Source: Enterobacter cancerogenus
Lineage (GTDB): Bacteria > Pseudomonadota > Gammaproteobacteria > Enterobacterales > Enterobacteriaceae
Length of the DNA stretch: 64,000 nt
Direction of reading: 5' to 3'
NCBI RefSeq assembly: GCF_019047785.1
Contig: NZ_CP077290.1
Span: 3,720,001-3,784,000 of the forward strand
Shown: piece by piece, positions 12,769 to 24,144 of the stretch
Layout: the number at the start of each line of letters is the position of its first letter
Position numbering within the stretch: the first letter of the stretch is position 1
Program-made: the position numbers and the translations under genes
The notes under the pieces: model-generated
Databases searched by the model: none
Told to the model about the DNA's origin: nothing
What the model saw: the letters and a program-made list of their open reading frames with translations, nothing else

Positions 12769-13812
12769 TCAGGCTTTCCCTGCTTTCGCCAGCTCCTTCA
12801 CCAGCGGCAGCATCACCTTCACGACGTCGCGGCTGCGGTGCTCAATCCGTTTCGGTAGGGCACTGTCAATGTGCTGCTGGTTATCCAGCCTGACATCATG
12901 CCAGCTTGTTCCATCGGGGAAGGATTTTGATTTAGCGCGCTGCTGATAGCCATCTTTTTGACCCAGCCCCCAGTTGGTGGCCTCGACGTACAGGACCGGG
13001 ATCCCCGCTTTATCAAACACTTCACCGTCGTTGCAGCAGCCGGTGCCTTTAGGGTAATCCGGGTTACCGCCAGGGTTCGTAGAGGCATAGACCCCGTGAC
13101 TGCGTGCAATAGCCAGCGCCCTGTCGCGCGTTAATTTACGCACGGTGCTCGGGGTGCTCTGTCCGCTATTGAAATAAAGCTTATCGCCAACGATCAAGTT
13201 ATCGAGGTTAATCACCAGCAGCGTATTTTTCTTCTCGTCATTGCTCATGCGCTTAAGGAGATTCTCAGCGCCGAGTTTTCCTTCCTCTTCGCCGCTGGTC
13301 GCAATAAAACGAATGCCGTATTTCGTCGGGATATTTTTCAGCCGTTCGGCCAGCTCAAGCATGACGCCCAGCCCCGCCGCGTTATCGTCAATTCCCTGTA
13401 ACGTCAGCCCGCCGAGATTATTATCGGTGTCGGCGTCACTCATCGGCGCAAAGGTATCGAGATGCGCCATGATGATAATCTGTTCGGCTGATTTCCCCTC
13501 ATGCGCGGCAATGACGGTACTGCCGGTCACGTTGTGCCAGTTTTTCATTTTATTGCGTGAGGTATAGATATAGCGGCTGTGAAATGAGCGGATATCGCTC
13601 TGATAGCCCATATCGGCAAACTGCTGGCGAATATAGTCGGCGGAGAGCATCTCGGCGGGCGTGCCGGTCATGCGGCCAGGAAAGACCGTCGCAATATGCC
13701 GCGCCTGCTGGTTCGCGATTTCGCCCAGCGGTGTATTTTTGGCCTGAGCCGCAAAAATAAAGCAAACGCCGAACGCCAGAGCAGCAATACGGTGGCGCGT
13801 TGCGGAAAACAT
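12769..13812 (-). CDS. iap: Alkaline phosphatase isozyme conversion aminopeptidase (M28)
   Basis: Iap is an exported zinc aminopeptidase that trims N-terminal residues of periplasmic proteins such as alkaline phosphatase. The 347-aa protein (E. coli 345) starts with a signal peptide (basic MFSATRHR, hydrophobic core to about residue 22, AQA cleavage region). M28 metal ligands are visible in order: MAHLDTF, DDNAAG, SGEEEGK, LDNL and WHDVRLD. In K-12 a CRISPR array lies beside iap and cas genes lie between it and cysH; here iap simply faces cysH across a repeat cluster. It is divergent from the cysG-cysDNC operon. Confidence 0.95.
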   Translation of the reverse strand: MFSATRHRIAALAFGVCFIFAAQAKNTPLGEIANQQARHIATVFPGRMTGTPAEMLSADYIRQQFADMGYQSDIRSFHSRYIYTSRNKMKNWHNVTGSTVIAAHEGKSAEQIIIMAHLDTFAPMSDADTDNNLGGLTLQGIDDNAAGLGVMLELAERLKNIPTKYGIRFIATSGEEEGKLGAENLLKRMSNDEKKNTLLVINLDNLIVGDKLYFNSGQSTPSTVRKLTRDRALAIARSHGVYASTNPGGNPDYPKGTGCCNDGEVFDKAGIPVLYVEATNWGLGQKDGYQQRAKSKSFPDGTSWHDVRLDNQQHIDSALPKRIEHRSRDVVKVMLPLVKELAKAGKA

Positions 13813-13985
13813 AGTGAGTCCTTAAAACAGAGCAAAATTTTAACTCGCGTAGTATGAAACTGTGATCCGGTATACACAATTTGAATTGCGCTTAAATGCC
13901 CGAATTTTCGCGAGTTAAGCACTTTTTGATATTTGCTTTTCTGAGGCGTTATTCCATTGAGTAACTACTCATTCCAATTCGTAAT

Positions 13986-14014
13986 TTCATTCGTTCTAAA
14001 CCGCCCCCTATAGT
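13986..14014 (+). promoter_or_regulatory. Candidate promoter of cysG-cysDNC
   Basis: TATAGT (14009-14014) lies 17 bases after TTCATT (13986-13991), a poor -35 as expected for a CysB-activated promoter. The AT-rich stretch from 13925 to 13985, which includes the direct repeat ACTACTCATTCC / ATTTCATTCG, is a plausible CysB region. The position makes cysG the first gene of the transcript. Confidence 0.5.
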
Positions 14015-14050
14015 CCCTCTATTCCTCATTTTTAGTTGAGCTGTCGCGTT

Positions 14051-15409
14051 GTGGATTACCTGCCTTTATTTGCTGCCATTAAAGATCGTCCGGTGCTGGT
14101 TGTTGGCTCGGGCGAGATCGCCGAACGCAAAATTGCCTTTTTGCGGCGGGCTGGCGCGTGCGTACAGGTGATCGAAGGCGAGGATTTTCACGACTCATTG
14201 CTCGATAACGTGGTGCTGGTGATTGCCGCCACCGACGATCGCGCGGTTAATCGCCGGGTCTTCGACGCCGCCAATGCGCGCCACCGACTGGTCAACGTGG
14301 TGGATGACCAGCCGCTCTGCTCATTTATCTTTCCCTCTATTGTCGATCGTTCCCCGCTGCTGATTGCTATCTCCTCCGGTGGGAATGCGCCCGTGCTGGC
14401 GCGCCTGCTGCGTGAAAAGCTTGAAGCGCTGCTTCCCGCAAGCCTCGGACGGATGGCCGAGGTGGCAGGGAACTTCCGCGAGCGGCTCAAAACGCAGGTG
14501 AAAACCACCGACGGACGCCGTCGATTCTGGGATCGTGCCTTCCGGGGACGCTTCGCCAGCCTGATGGCCGCGGGCAATGAACGTGAGGCGGGGGAGGTGC
14601 TTGAAGCCTCGCTGACGCAGCCCGAGCAGGCGCAGGGGGAGATTATTCTGGTGGGTGCCGGGCCGGGCGATGCGGGGCTGTTGACCCTGCGCGGCCTGCA
14701 GGTGATCCAGCAGGCGGATGTCGTCTTTTACGATCATCTGGTCACCGACGGCGTGCGCGAGTTGATCCGCCGCGACGCAGAGCAAATCTGCGTGGGCAAA
14801 CGCGCCGGTGAGCACTCGGTGGCGCAGCATGAGACCAATGCAATGCTGGTTGCGGCGGCAAAAGCGGGCAAAACCGTGGTGCGCCTGAAGGGCGGCGATC
14901 CCTTTATCTTCGGGCGCGGCGGCGAGGAGCTGCAGGCGGCGGCCGACGCGGGCGTACCGTTCCAGGTGGTGCCCGGCATTACGGCGGCTTCCGCCGTCAC
15001 GGCCTACGCCGGCATTCCGCTGACGCATCGCGATTATGCCCAGAGCGTGACTTTTGTCACCGGCCATTACAAGGCCGACAGCACGCCGTTTGACTGGTCG
15101 CATCTGGCCCAGAGCCGTCAGACGCTGGCGATCTACATGGGCACCATGAAAGCGGCCGACATCAGCGAACAGCTTATTCAGCACGGTCGCGACGCCACGA
15201 CGCCCGTTGCCGTGATTTCACGCGGCACGCGCGTCGATCAGCACGTTGCGACCGGCACATTACACGATCTTGCACGCCTCGCGAAAGACGCGCCCATGCC
15301 CGCCCTGATCGTGGTGGGGGAAGTGGTGCAGCTGCACGACACGCTCGCCTGGTTTCAACATACAACAGACGCAGAGAACCTCCGTTCTTCTGTGGTGACT
15401 CTGGCTTAA
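14051..15409 (+). CDS. cysG: Siroheme synthase CysG (uroporphyrinogen-III methyltransferase / precorrin-2 dehydrogenase / ferrochelatase)
   Basis: The trifunctional enzyme makes siroheme, the prosthetic group of CysI. An N-terminal Rossmann dehydrogenase/chelatase domain ([12 protein letters not shown] near residue 18; [12 protein letters not shown], the loop carrying the conserved serine) is followed from about residue 205 by the SAM-dependent methylase ([38 protein letters not shown]). I prefer the GTG at 14051, giving MDYLPLF and 452 aa, because it lines up with MDHLPIF of E. coli CysG (457 aa); a TTG at 14036 is also in frame. In K-12 cysG sits with nirBDC, so this is the cysDNC-linked form. 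It ends 9 bases before cysD. Confidence 0.92.
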   Translation: MDYLPLFAAIKDRPVLVVGSGEIAERKIAFLRRAGACVQVIEGEDFHDSLLDNVVLVIAATDDRAVNRRVFDAANARHRLVNVVDDQPLCSFIFPSIVDRSPLLIAISSGGNAPVLARLLREKLEALLPASLGRMAEVAGNFRERLKTQVKTTDGRRRFWDRAFRGRFASLMAAGNEREAGEVLEASLTQPEQAQGEIILVGAGPGDAGLLTLRGLQVIQQADVVFYDHLVTDGVRELIRRDAEQICVGKRAGEHSVAQHETNAMLVAAAKAGKTVVRLKGGDPFIFGRGGEELQAAADAGVPFQVVPGITAASAVTAYAGIPLTHRDYAQSVTFVTGHYKADSTPFDWSHLAQSRQTLAIYMGTMKAADISEQLIQHGRDATTPVAVISRGTRVDQHVATGTLHDLARLAKDAPMPALIVVGEVVQLHDTLAWFQHTTDAENLRSSVVTLA

Positions 15410-15418
15410 GGAACGGTT

Positions 15419-16327
15419 ATGGACCAAAAACGACTTACTCACCTGCGGCAGCTCGAAGCGGAAAGTATCCATATTATCCGCGAAGTGGCGGCCGAGTTCT
15501 CTAATCCGGTGATGATGTACTCCATCGGCAAAGACTCCAGCGTAATGCTGCATCTGGCGCGTAAAGCGTTTTATCCGGGCACGCTGCCGTTCCCGCTGCT
15601 GCACGTTGATACCGGCTGGAAATTCCGTGAGATGTACGCGTTCCGCGACCGTACCGCCAAAGCCTATGGCTGCGAGCTGCTGGTGCATAAAAACCCGGAA
15701 GGGGTGGCGATGGGCATTAACCCGTTCGTGCACGGCAGCGCAAAACACACTGACATCATGAAAACCGAAGGGCTGAAGCAGGCGCTGAATAAATACGGTT
15801 TTGACGCGGCCTTTGGCGGCGCGCGCCGTGATGAAGAAAAATCCCGCGCCAAAGAGCGTATCTACTCCTTCCGCGACCGTTTCCACCGCTGGGACCCGAA
15901 AAACCAGCGCCCGGAACTGTGGCACAACTACAACGGCCAGATTAACAAGGGTGAAAGCATTCGCGTCTTCCCGCTCTCCAACTGGACCGAGCTGGATATC
16001 TGGCAGTACATTTTCCTGGAAAATATCGACATCGTTCCGCTGTACCTGGCCGCCGAACGTCCGGTGCTGGAACGTGACGGCATGTTGATGATGATCGACG
16101 ACGATCGCATCGACCTGCAGCCGGGCGAGGTGATCAAAAAACGGATGGTGCGCTTCCGGACGCTCGGCTGCTGGCCGTTGACCGGCGCGGTGGAATCCAG
16201 TGCGCAAACGCTGCCGGAGATCATCGAAGAGATGCTGGTCTCGACCACTAGTGAACGACAGGGCCGCGTGATTGACCGCGACCAGGCAGGCTCCATGGAG
16301 CTGAAGAAACGTCAGGGTTATTTCTAA
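15419..16327 (+). CDS. cysD: Sulfate adenylyltransferase subunit 2
   Basis: CysD is the catalytic subunit of ATP sulfurylase, forming adenylyl-sulfate from ATP and sulfate; CysN couples the reaction to GTP hydrolysis. The protein is 302 aa as in E. coli. The PP-loop [10 protein letters not shown] (near residue 38) is intact, and the family sequences [15 protein letters not shown] and [10 protein letters not shown] are present. It follows cysG by 9 bases and precedes cysN by 9 bases, so the operon is tightly packed. Confidence 0.98.
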   Translation: MDQKRLTHLRQLEAESIHIIREVAAEFSNPVMMYSIGKDSSVMLHLARKAFYPGTLPFPLLHVDTGWKFREMYAFRDRTAKAYGCELLVHKNPEGVAMGINPFVHGSAKHTDIMKTEGLKQALNKYGFDAAFGGARRDEEKSRAKERIYSFRDRFHRWDPKNQRPELWHNYNGQINKGESIRVFPLSNWTELDIWQYIFLENIDIVPLYLAAERPVLERDGMLMMIDDDRIDLQPGEVIKKRMVRFRTLGCWPLTGAVESSAQTLPEIIEEMLVSTTSERQGRVIDRDQAGSMELKKRQGYF

Positions 16328-16336
16328 GGAGCCGCC

Positions 16337-17761
16337 ATGAACACCACGATTGCACAACAAATTGCCGATGAAGGCGGGGTTGAAGCCTACCTGCATGCTC
16401 AGCAGCATAAAAGCCTGCTGCGCTTTCTGACCTGCGGCAGCGTCGATGACGGGAAAAGTACCCTGATTGGCCGCCTGCTGCACGACACGCGCCAGATTTA
16501 TGAAGATCAGCTCTCGTCGCTGCATAACGACAGCAAGCGTCACGGGACTCAGGGCGAAAAGCTCGACCTGGCGCTGCTGGTGGACGGCCTGCAGGCGGAG
16601 CGCGAGCAGGGCATCACCATCGACGTGGCCTACCGCTATTTCTCTACTGAGAAGCGTAAATTTATTATTGCCGACACGCCGGGACACGAGCAGTACACCC
16701 GCAACATGGCGACCGGTGCGTCCACCTGCGACCTGGCGATCCTGCTGATGGATGCCCGCAAAGGCGTGCTGGATCAGACCCGCCGTCACAGCTTCATCTC
16801 TACGCTACTGGGGATCAAACATCTGGTGGTGGCGGTCAACAAAATGGACCTGGTGGACTACAGCGAAGAGACCTTCAACCGGATCCGTGAAGAGTATCTG
16901 ACCTTTGCCGAACAGCTGCCGGGCAATCTCGATATTCGTTTCGTGCCGCTTTCCGCGCTCGAAGGGGATAACGTTGCCTCCCAGAGCGCCAGCATGCCGT
17001 GGTACACCGGCCCGACGCTGCTGGAGATGCTTGAAACCGTGCAAATTCAGCGCGTGGTTGAGACACAGCCGATGCGCTTCCCGGTGCAGTATGTTAACCG
17101 GCCTAACCTCGATTTCCGCGGCTTCTCGGGCACGGTTGCCTCCGGCACCGTGCAGGTTGGCCAGCGCGTAAAAGTGCTGCCGTCCGGCGTGGAATCCACG
17201 GTTGCCCGCATCGTCACCTTTGATGGAGACCTGCCGGAAGCGGGAGCTGGCGAAGCGGTGACGCTGGTGCTGAAAGACGAAATTGATATCAGCCGCGGCG
17301 ATCTGCTGGTCGACGTCAGTGAAACGCTGGCGGCGGTGCAGGGCGCGTCTGTCGACGTGGTGTGGATGGCCGAGCAGCCGCTGACCGCGGGGCAAAGCTA
17401 CGACATCAAAATCGTGGGCAAGAAAACCCGTGCCCGGGTGGACGGTATTCAGTATCAGGTTGATATCAACAACCTGACCCAGCGCGACGTCAATGAACTG
17501 CCGCTGAACGGTATCGGTCTGGTGGACTTCACGTTCGACGAGCCGCTGGTGCTGGATCCTTATCAGCAGAACCCGGTCACGGGCGGGCTGATCGTGATCG
17601 ACAGGCTGACGAACGTCACCGTGGGTGCCGGAATGGTGCGAGAGCCAAACGCGCAGGCTGCGGTGAGCGCTGAATTCAGCGCCTTTGAGCTGGAGCTAAA
17701 CGCGCTGGTGCGTAAGCACTTCCCGCACTGGGGCGCGCGCGATTTGCTGGGAGGCAAGTAA
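16337..17761 (+). CDS. cysN: Sulfate adenylyltransferase subunit 1 (GTPase)
   Basis: CysN is the EF-Tu-like GTPase subunit that drives sulfate activation. The protein is 474 aa (E. coli 475). G motifs are visible: GSVDDGKST (G1, near residue 34), [12 protein letters not shown] (G3) and NKMDLVD (G4), followed by the beta-barrel domains typical of translational GTPases. No APS-kinase domain is fused at the C-terminus, in keeping with a separate cysC. Its TAA shares a base with the cysC ATG. Confidence 0.98.
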   Translation: MNTTIAQQIADEGGVEAYLHAQQHKSLLRFLTCGSVDDGKSTLIGRLLHDTRQIYEDQLSSLHNDSKRHGTQGEKLDLALLVDGLQAEREQGITIDVAYRYFSTEKRKFIIADTPGHEQYTRNMATGASTCDLAILLMDARKGVLDQTRRHSFISTLLGIKHLVVAVNKMDLVDYSEETFNRIREEYLTFAEQLPGNLDIRFVPLSALEGDNVASQSASMPWYTGPTLLEMLETVQIQRVVETQPMRFPVQYVNRPNLDFRGFSGTVASGTVQVGQRVKVLPSGVESTVARIVTFDGDLPEAGAGEAVTLVLKDEIDISRGDLLVDVSETLAAVQGASVDVVWMAEQPLTAGQSYDIKIVGKKTRARVDGIQYQVDINNLTQRDVNELPLNGIGLVDFTFDEPLVLDPYQQNPVTGGLIVIDRLTNVTVGAGMVREPNAQAAVSAEFSAFELELNALVRKHFPHWGARDLLGGK

Positions 17762-18366
17762 TGGCCGCTCACGATGAGAACGTCGTCTGGCATCCTCATC
17801 CGGTCACCGTTGCCCAGCGCGAACAACTCCACGGCCATCGTGGGGTTGTGCTGTGGTTTACCGGGCTGTCCGGCTCGGGGAAATCGACGGTCGCGGGTGC
17901 GCTGGAAGAGGCGTTACATCAGCAGGGGGTAAGCACTTACCTGCTGGACGGTGACAACGTGCGCCACGGCCTGTGCAGTGATTTAGGGTTCAGTGATGAA
18001 GACCGCAAAGAGAATATCCGCCGTGTGGGGGAAGTTGCCAGCCTGATGGCAGATGCCGGGCTGGTGGTGCTCACCGCGTTTATCTCACCGCACCGCGCCG
18101 AGCGCCAGATGGTACGCGAGCGCGTCGGGCACCATCGCTTTATCGAAGTGTTCGTCGATACCCCGCTGGAGATTTGCGAATCGCGCGATCCGAAAGGGCT
18201 GTACAAGAAAGCGCGGGCGGGCGAACTGCGAAATTTCACCGGCATTGACGCGGTTTACGAAGCGCCTGATTCCCCAGAGATTCATCTGGATGGTCAACAA
18301 TTGGTAACAAATTTAGTAAGCCAATTATTAGACCTGCTCAGGCGGGACGATATTATCAGATCCTGA
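17761..18366 (+). CDS. cysC: Adenylyl-sulfate kinase
   Basis: CysC phosphorylates APS to PAPS, the CysH substrate. At 201 aa it has the E. coli length. The P-loop GLSGSGKST (about 35-43), the DGDNVRHGL substrate loop and the active-site serine in [10 protein letters not shown] (S109) are all present. It is translationally coupled to cysN through the TAATG overlap. The C-terminal IIRS ends 6 bases before the inverted repeat at 18373. Confidence 0.98.
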   Translation: MAAHDENVVWHPHPVTVAQREQLHGHRGVVLWFTGLSGSGKSTVAGALEEALHQQGVSTYLLDGDNVRHGLCSDLGFSDEDRKENIRRVGEVASLMADAGLVVLTAFISPHRAERQMVRERVGHHRFIEVFVDTPLEICESRDPKGLYKKARAGELRNFTGIDAVYEAPDSPEIHLDGQQLVTNLVSQLLDLLRRDDIIRS

Positions 18367-18372
18367 GGCGGT

Positions 18373-18401
18373 ATCGTTCGGGAGCCGATTTCCCGAACGA
18401 T
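18373..18401 (+). terminator. Inverted repeat after cysC
   Basis: A perfect 11-bp stem ATCGTTCGGGA / TCCCGAACGAT with a 7-base loop starts 6 bases after the cysC stop. It has no U-run on either strand, so it is more likely a 3'-end stabilising hairpin or factor-dependent terminator than a full intrinsic one. Confidence 0.55.
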
Positions 18402-18424
18402 GAGTCACGGTCACAGGATTAGCT

Positions 18425-18751
18425 ATGCGTAACAGTGAAAACTACATTATCACCACCGGGTCGGAGCCGTTAACCACCGACGACGAGACGACCTGGTCCT
18501 TTCCTGGGGCTTTCGTCGGCTTCGTCTCGTGGCTACTGGCGCTGGGAATTCCGTTTCTCATCTACGGCGGTAACACGCTGTTCTTCTTCCTCTATACCTG
18601 GCCTTTCTTCCTCGCGCTGATGCCTGTCGCGGTGGTGGTCGGCATTGCGCTGCACTCCCTGCTCAATGGCAAACTGCTGTACAGCACCGTTGTCACGATT
18701 GTGACGGTGGTCCTGATGTTTGGCCTGTTATTTTTGTGGCTCATGGGCTAA
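18425..18751 (+). CDS. ygbE: Inner-membrane protein YgbE (DUF3561)
   Basis: A 108-aa protein (E. coli YgbE 107). After an acidic N-terminal tail (TTDDETTWSFPG) there are three hydrophobic segments, about residues 26-48, 54-76 and 84-106, so it should be an inner-membrane protein. The function of the family is not known. It follows cysC by 58 bases on the same strand and has its own ribosome-binding context, so it may be read from cysDNC or separately. Confidence 0.9.
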   Translation: MRNSENYIITTGSEPLTTDDETTWSFPGAFVGFVSWLLALGIPFLIYGGNTLFFFLYTWPFFLALMPVAVVVGIALHSLLNGKLLYSTVVTIVTVVLMFGLLFLWLMG

Positions 18752-18916
18752 CTTCAGCCATAATTCAAACCGTAACCAACAGTATGACGATATTGTGCAG
18801 GGCGATTCTGCAAAAAAAATGTGGTACATTTGCCCGCGATATTGCGGCATCTCTGTGACCCCGGCGTAGAGTCCAGGGGCGTTTTGGGATGAGGATGCCG
18901 TTTTTCAGGGGGCAGG

Positions 18917-19228
18917 ATGGGTAAACTAACGCTGCTGTTGCTGGCTTTGCTGGTCTGGCTGCAATATTCGCTGTGGTTCGGTAAAAACGGACTGCACGAC
19001 TACAGCCGGGTGAGCGATGACGTCGCGGCACAGCAGGCAACAAACGCCAAACTTAAGGCGCGAAACGATCAACTCTTTGCTGAAATTGACGACCTCAATG
19101 GCGGTCAGGAGGCGATTGAGGAACGCGCACGCAATGAACTCAGTATGACTAAGCCGGGCGAAACCTTTTATCGTCTGGTTCCGGATGCGTCTAAACGCAA
19201 TCAGGGCTCAGCACAAAACAATCGATAA
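18917..19228 (+). CDS. ftsB: Cell division protein FtsB
   Basis: FtsB forms the septal FtsQLB complex that activates septal peptidoglycan synthesis. The 103-aa length equals E. coli FtsB. It has a short cytoplasmic start (MGK), one membrane segment (about 4-21), then a periplasmic coiled coil ([15 protein letters not shown]) and the conserved [18 protein letters not shown]. Start ATG 18917 follows GGGGGCAGG. First gene of the ftsB-ispD-ispF-truD-surE-pcm series; the spacing to ispD is 19 bases. Confidence 0.96.
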   Translation: MGKLTLLLLALLVWLQYSLWFGKNGLHDYSRVSDDVAAQQATNAKLKARNDQLFAEIDDLNGGQEAIEERARNELSMTKPGETFYRLVPDASKRNQGSAQNNR

Positions 19229-19247
19229 TCAGGCCCAGGATTACGAC

Positions 19248-19958
19248 ATGGCAGTAACTTTTTCGGACGTATGCGCCGTGGTGCCGGCCGCGGGTTTTGG
19301 CCGGCGCATGCAGACAGAATGTCCCAAGCAGTATCTCTCAATTGGCGATAAAACGATCCTTGAGCACGCCGTGGCGGCGCTGCTGGCGCACCCGCGTGTG
19401 ACCCACGTCGTTATCGCAATCAGCCCGGGCGATGTGCGTTTTGCACAGCTGCCGCTGGCAAATCATCCGCAGATTACGGTTGTTGATGGCGGTGCCGAAC
19501 GCGCCGATTCCGTGCTGGCTGGCATTCAGGCCGCCAGAAACGCGCAGTGGGTGCTGGTGCATGACGCCGCGCGCCCGTGCCTGCACCCGGACGACCTGGC
19601 GCGCCTGCTGGCGCTTAGCGAAACCAGCCGCGTCGGTGGCATTCTGGCCGCCCCGGTGCGCGACACCATGAAGCGCGCCGAACCGGGCAAGCAGGCTATC
19701 GCCCATACCGTTGAACGCGTCGATTTATGGCACGCGTTAACGCCGCAGTTTTTCCCCCGTGAATTACTCCATGACTGCCTGACGCGGGCGCTCAAAGAAG
19801 GTGCGACCATTACGGACGAAGCCTCTGCGCTGGAGTATTGCGGTTTCCACCCTGAGCTTATCGAAGGCCGCGCTGATAATATCAAAGTCACGCGCCCGGA
19901 AGATTTACGGCTCGCGGAATTTTATCTTACCCGTTCGACCCCTCAGGAGAAGGCATAA
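19248..19958 (+). CDS. ispD: 2-C-methyl-D-erythritol 4-phosphate cytidylyltransferase
   Basis: IspD transfers CMP from CTP to methylerythritol phosphate in the non-mevalonate isoprenoid pathway. The protein is 236 aa like E. coli IspD. The CTP-binding loop [10 protein letters not shown] begins near residue 13; VHDAARPC and the substrate-site [11 protein letters not shown] are conserved. The ATG at 19248 follows CCCAGGATTACG; an in-frame start at 19185 inside ftsB is rejected as unconserved. Its TAA shares a base with the ispF ATG, coupling two enzymes of the same pathway. Confidence 0.97.
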   Translation: MAVTFSDVCAVVPAAGFGRRMQTECPKQYLSIGDKTILEHAVAALLAHPRVTHVVIAISPGDVRFAQLPLANHPQITVVDGGAERADSVLAGIQAARNAQWVLVHDAARPCLHPDDLARLLALSETSRVGGILAAPVRDTMKRAEPGKQAIAHTVERVDLWHALTPQFFPRELLHDCLTRALKEGATITDEASALEYCGFHPELIEGRADNIKVTRPEDLRLAEFYLTRSTPQEKA

Positions 19959-20437
19959 TGCGAATTGGACACGGTTTTGATGTACACGCCTTTGGCGGAG
20001 AAGGCCCAATTATCATTGGCGGCGTACGCATTCCTTATGAAAAAGGTCTGCTGGCGCACTCTGATGGCGACGTCGCGCTCCATGCCCTGACGGACGCGCT
20101 GCTCGGTGCCGCTGCGCTTGGCGATATCGGCAAACTGTTCCCGGACACCGATCCGGCATTTAAAGGGGCGGACAGCCGCGAGCTGCTGCGCGAAGCCTGG
20201 CGTCGCATCCAGGCCAGGGGGTATACCCTCGGCAACGTTGACGTAACCATTATCGCCCAGGCCCCTAAAATGCTGCCGCATATTCCACAGATGCGCGTGT
20301 TTATCGCCGAAGATCTCGGCTGCCACATGGATGATGTCAACGTCAAAGCGACCACCACCGAGAAGCTCGGCTTTACCGGTCGCGGCGAAGGCATTGCCTG
20401 TGAAGCGGTGGCGCTGCTGGTGAAGGCGGCAAAATGA
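19958..20437 (+). CDS. ispF: 2-C-methyl-D-erythritol 2,4-cyclodiphosphate synthase
   Basis: IspF cyclises CDP-methylerythritol 2-phosphate with loss of CMP. The protein is 159 aa, the E. coli length. The zinc ligands D8 and H10 (GFDVHAF) and H42 (VALHALTD) are present, and [16 protein letters not shown] forms the conserved C-terminal part. It overlaps ispD by one base and truD by four (ATGA). Confidence 0.98.
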   Translation: MRIGHGFDVHAFGGEGPIIIGGVRIPYEKGLLAHSDGDVALHALTDALLGAAALGDIGKLFPDTDPAFKGADSRELLREAWRRIQARGYTLGNVDVTIIAQAPKMLPHIPQMRVFIAEDLGCHMDDVNVKATTTEKLGFTGRGEGIACEAVALLVKAAK

Positions 20438-21463
20438 CCGATTTCGATAACCTGACCTGGCTGCACGGAAAACCCGAGGGTCACGGCCTGCTGAAAGCCA
20501 GTCCGGAAGATTTTGTGGTGGTGGAAGACCTCGGTTTTGAGCCGGACGGCGAGGGCGAGCATATTCTGGTTCGCATCCTGAAAAACGGCTGCAATACCCG
20601 TTTCGTCGCCGATGCGCTGGCAAAATTCCTGAAAATTCACGCCCGTGAAGTGAGCTTCGCCGGGCAGAAAGACAAACATGCCGTTACTGAACAGTGGATC
20701 TGCGCCCGTGTGCCGGGCAATGCCATGCCCGATTTAAGCCAATTTGAGCTTGAAGGCTGTAAAGTGCTGGAGTACGCCCGCCACAAGCGCAAGCTGCGAC
20801 TGGGCGCGCTGAAAGGCAATGCGTTCACGGTGATTTTACGCGAAGTTACAAACCGCGATGACGTGGAAAAACGGCTGAACGCCATCCGCGAGCAGGGCGT
20901 GCCGAACTACTTTGGCGCGCAGCGCTTTGGCATTGGCGGCAGCAACCTGCAGGGCGCACTGCGCTGGGCGCAAAGCGATGCGCCGGTACGCGACAGGAAT
21001 AAACGCAGTTTTTGGTTGTCTGCGGCCCGCAGTGCGTTGTTTAATCAGATGGTGAGCGAGCGGTTGAAAAAACCGGACGCGAATCAAGTTGTTGTCGGCG
21101 ATGCGCTACAATTAGCGGGGCGCGGGAGCTGGTTTGTGGCAACGGCTGAAGAGCTGGCCGATGTCCAGGCGCGCGTGGACGCCAAAACGCTGATGATTAC
21201 CGCAGCCTTGCCCGGCAAGGGCGACTGGGGAACGCAGGAGAGCGCGCTGGCCGCAGAACAGGCTGCCGTCGCGGATGCGCCGGAATTACAATCCTTGCTG
21301 GTGCGGGAAAAGGTCGAGGCAGCACGCCGTGCGATGCTGCTCTATCCGCAACAGCTGAGCTGGAACTGGTGGGATGACGTAACCGTTGAGTTGCGCTTCT
21401 GGCTGCCGGCAGGCAGTTTTGCCACCAGTGTTGTCAGGGAACTTATCAACACGTCGGGTGATT

Positions 21464-21483
<20 letters not shown>
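20434..21483 (+). CDS. truD: tRNA pseudouridine(13) synthase TruD
   Basis: TruD isomerises uridine 13 of tRNA-Glu to pseudouridine. The protein is 349 aa (E. coli 349). The catalytic aspartate D80 lies in [14 protein letters not shown], and the family motif NYFGAQRFG is present near residue 155. It overlaps ispF (4 bases) and surE (20 bases), so the genes are read as one message. Confidence 0.96.
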
Positions 21484-22845
<1,362 letters not shown>

Positions 22846-22960
22846 GACTCGGAAATTTCCAGGTTTATTAAGGCAAATACAGCGTATGGTGTGGCGCGAA
22901 AGGTTCGTGCCGTCACGGTTATTTTTCGTCACTAAAAGTCATTACATTCCTGGGGGATAA

Positions 22961-24085
22961 ATGAGCGCGGGAAGCCCTAAATTCACCATCAGCCGTGTTG
23001 CGGCATTATCACTGGTTTCGCTCTGGCTGGCGGGCTGTTCAAATTCAAATAATCCACCTGCACCTGTTTCCTCCGTGGGCGGCAGCAGCGGCTCGGGCAA
23101 CACGTCCAGCGGAATGTTGATCACGCCACCGCCTAAGATGGGCAATACGGCGGCGCAGCAAACACCACAAATTCAGCCGGTTCAGACGCCTGTTACGCAG
23201 CCAACGCAGATTCAGCCAGTACAACAGCCTGTGCAGACCGAAAATGGCCGCATAGTGTATAACCGCCAGTATGGGAACATTCCGAAAGGAAGCTATACCG
23301 GCGGCAGCACCTACACCGTGAAGCGCGGTGATACGCTGTTCTATATTGCCTGGATCACCGGGAACGATTTCCGCGATCTGGCACAGCGCAATAACGTCCA
23401 GGCCCCGTATGGACTGGAAGTCGGCCAAACGCTGCAGGTCGGCAATGCAACCGGCAAACCGTTAACGCCGGGTAATACCGTTTCTGCTGCAGACGTAACG
23501 GCGCAAAATAACAGTGTTAAACCTGCACAAAAAACCAGCACGGTAGTTGCTTCGCAACCGGTAATTACGTATTCTGAGGACTCAGGTGATCAGAGTGCTA
23601 ACAAAATGTTGCCGAATAATAAAGGTACTGCGACGGTTGTCACAGCACCGGTAACGGCACCTGTGGTTAGCTCTACCGAACCGACTGCCAGCAGTATGAC
23701 GTCCAGTTCGCCTATCTCAGCATGGCGCTGGCCGACTGATGGCAAGATTATCGAGAACTTTGCCACCTCAGAGGGGGGTAACAAAGGGATCGATATCGCA
23801 GGAAGTAAGGGACAGGCTATCATCGCGACCGCAGACGGACGCGTTGTGTATGCCGGTAACGCGCTGCGCGGTTACGGTAATCTTATTATCATAAAACATA
23901 ACGATGATTATCTGAGTGCCTACGCCCATAACGACACTATGCTGGTCCGGGAACAACAAGAAGTTAAGGCGGGGCAAAAAATCGCTACCATGGGTAGCAC
24001 CGGAACCAGTTCTACACGCTTGCATTTTGAAATTCGTTACAAGGGGAAATCCGTAAACCCGCTGCAGTATTTGCCGCAGCGATAA
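22961..24085 (+). CDS. nlpD: Murein hydrolase activator lipoprotein NlpD
   Basis: NlpD is an outer-membrane lipoprotein that activates the amidase AmiC at the septum. It is 374 aa (E. coli 379). A lipobox LAGC places the lipidated cysteine at residue 26. A Pro/Gln-rich region with repeated QPVQ/QIQPVQ follows; the LysM peptidoglycan-binding domain starts at [14 protein letters not shown] (about 112-155), and a C-terminal LytM/M23-type domain begins near residue 270 ([21 protein letters not shown]). In E. coli that last domain is catalytically degenerate. The gene contains the main rpoS promoter and the rpoS leader. Confidence 0.96.
   Translation: MSAGSPKFTISRVAALSLVSLWLAGCSNSNNPPAPVSSVGGSSGSGNTSSGMLITPPPKMGNTAAQQTPQIQPVQTPVTQPTQIQPVQQPVQTENGRIVYNRQYGNIPKGSYTGGSTYTVKRGDTLFYIAWITGNDFRDLAQRNNVQAPYGLEVGQTLQVGNATGKPLTPGNTVSAADVTAQNNSVKPAQKTSTVVASQPVITYSEDSGDQSANKMLPNNKGTATVVTAPVTAPVVSSTEPTASSMTSSSPISAWRWPTDGKIIENFATSEGGNKGIDIAGSKGQAIIATADGRVVYAGNALRGYGNLIIIKHNDDYLSAYAHNDTMLVREQQEVKAGQKIATMGSTGTSSTRLHFEIRYKGKSVNPLQYLPQR
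23547..23575 (+). promoter_or_regulatory. rpoS promoter (rpoSp) inside nlpD
   Basis: TTGCTT (23547-23552) and TATTCT (23570-23575) are separated by 17 bases. The surrounding sequence closely resembles the E. coli rpoSp region, and the implied start would give a leader of about 560 bases before the rpoS ATG, close to the long leader known in E. coli. Confidence 0.7.
24041..24061 (+). promoter_or_regulatory. rpoS leader segment matching the sRNA-pairing strand
   Basis: AAGGGGAAATCCGTAAACCC, about 85-105 bases before the rpoS ATG, corresponds to the E. coli leader segment that DsrA, RprA and ArcZ pair with to free the ribosome-binding site. It also codes the end of NlpD. The small RNAs themselves are not in this window, so the function is inferred by homology. 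Confidence 0.55.
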
Positions 24086-24144
24086 ATTGACGAGGCATGC
24101 AAGCCAGGGTGTCTCGTCCAGGGATCACGGGTAGGAGCCACCTT

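Noticed and set aside
13668..13922. 84-residue minus-strand ORF upstream of iap
   Set aside because: Overlaps the iap signal peptide in another frame and an AT-rich promoter region; no conserved features.
15260..16789. 509-residue open frame on the minus strand
   Set aside because: Shadow of cysG, cysD and cysN; its composition follows the complement of their codons and no ribosome-binding site or motif supports it.
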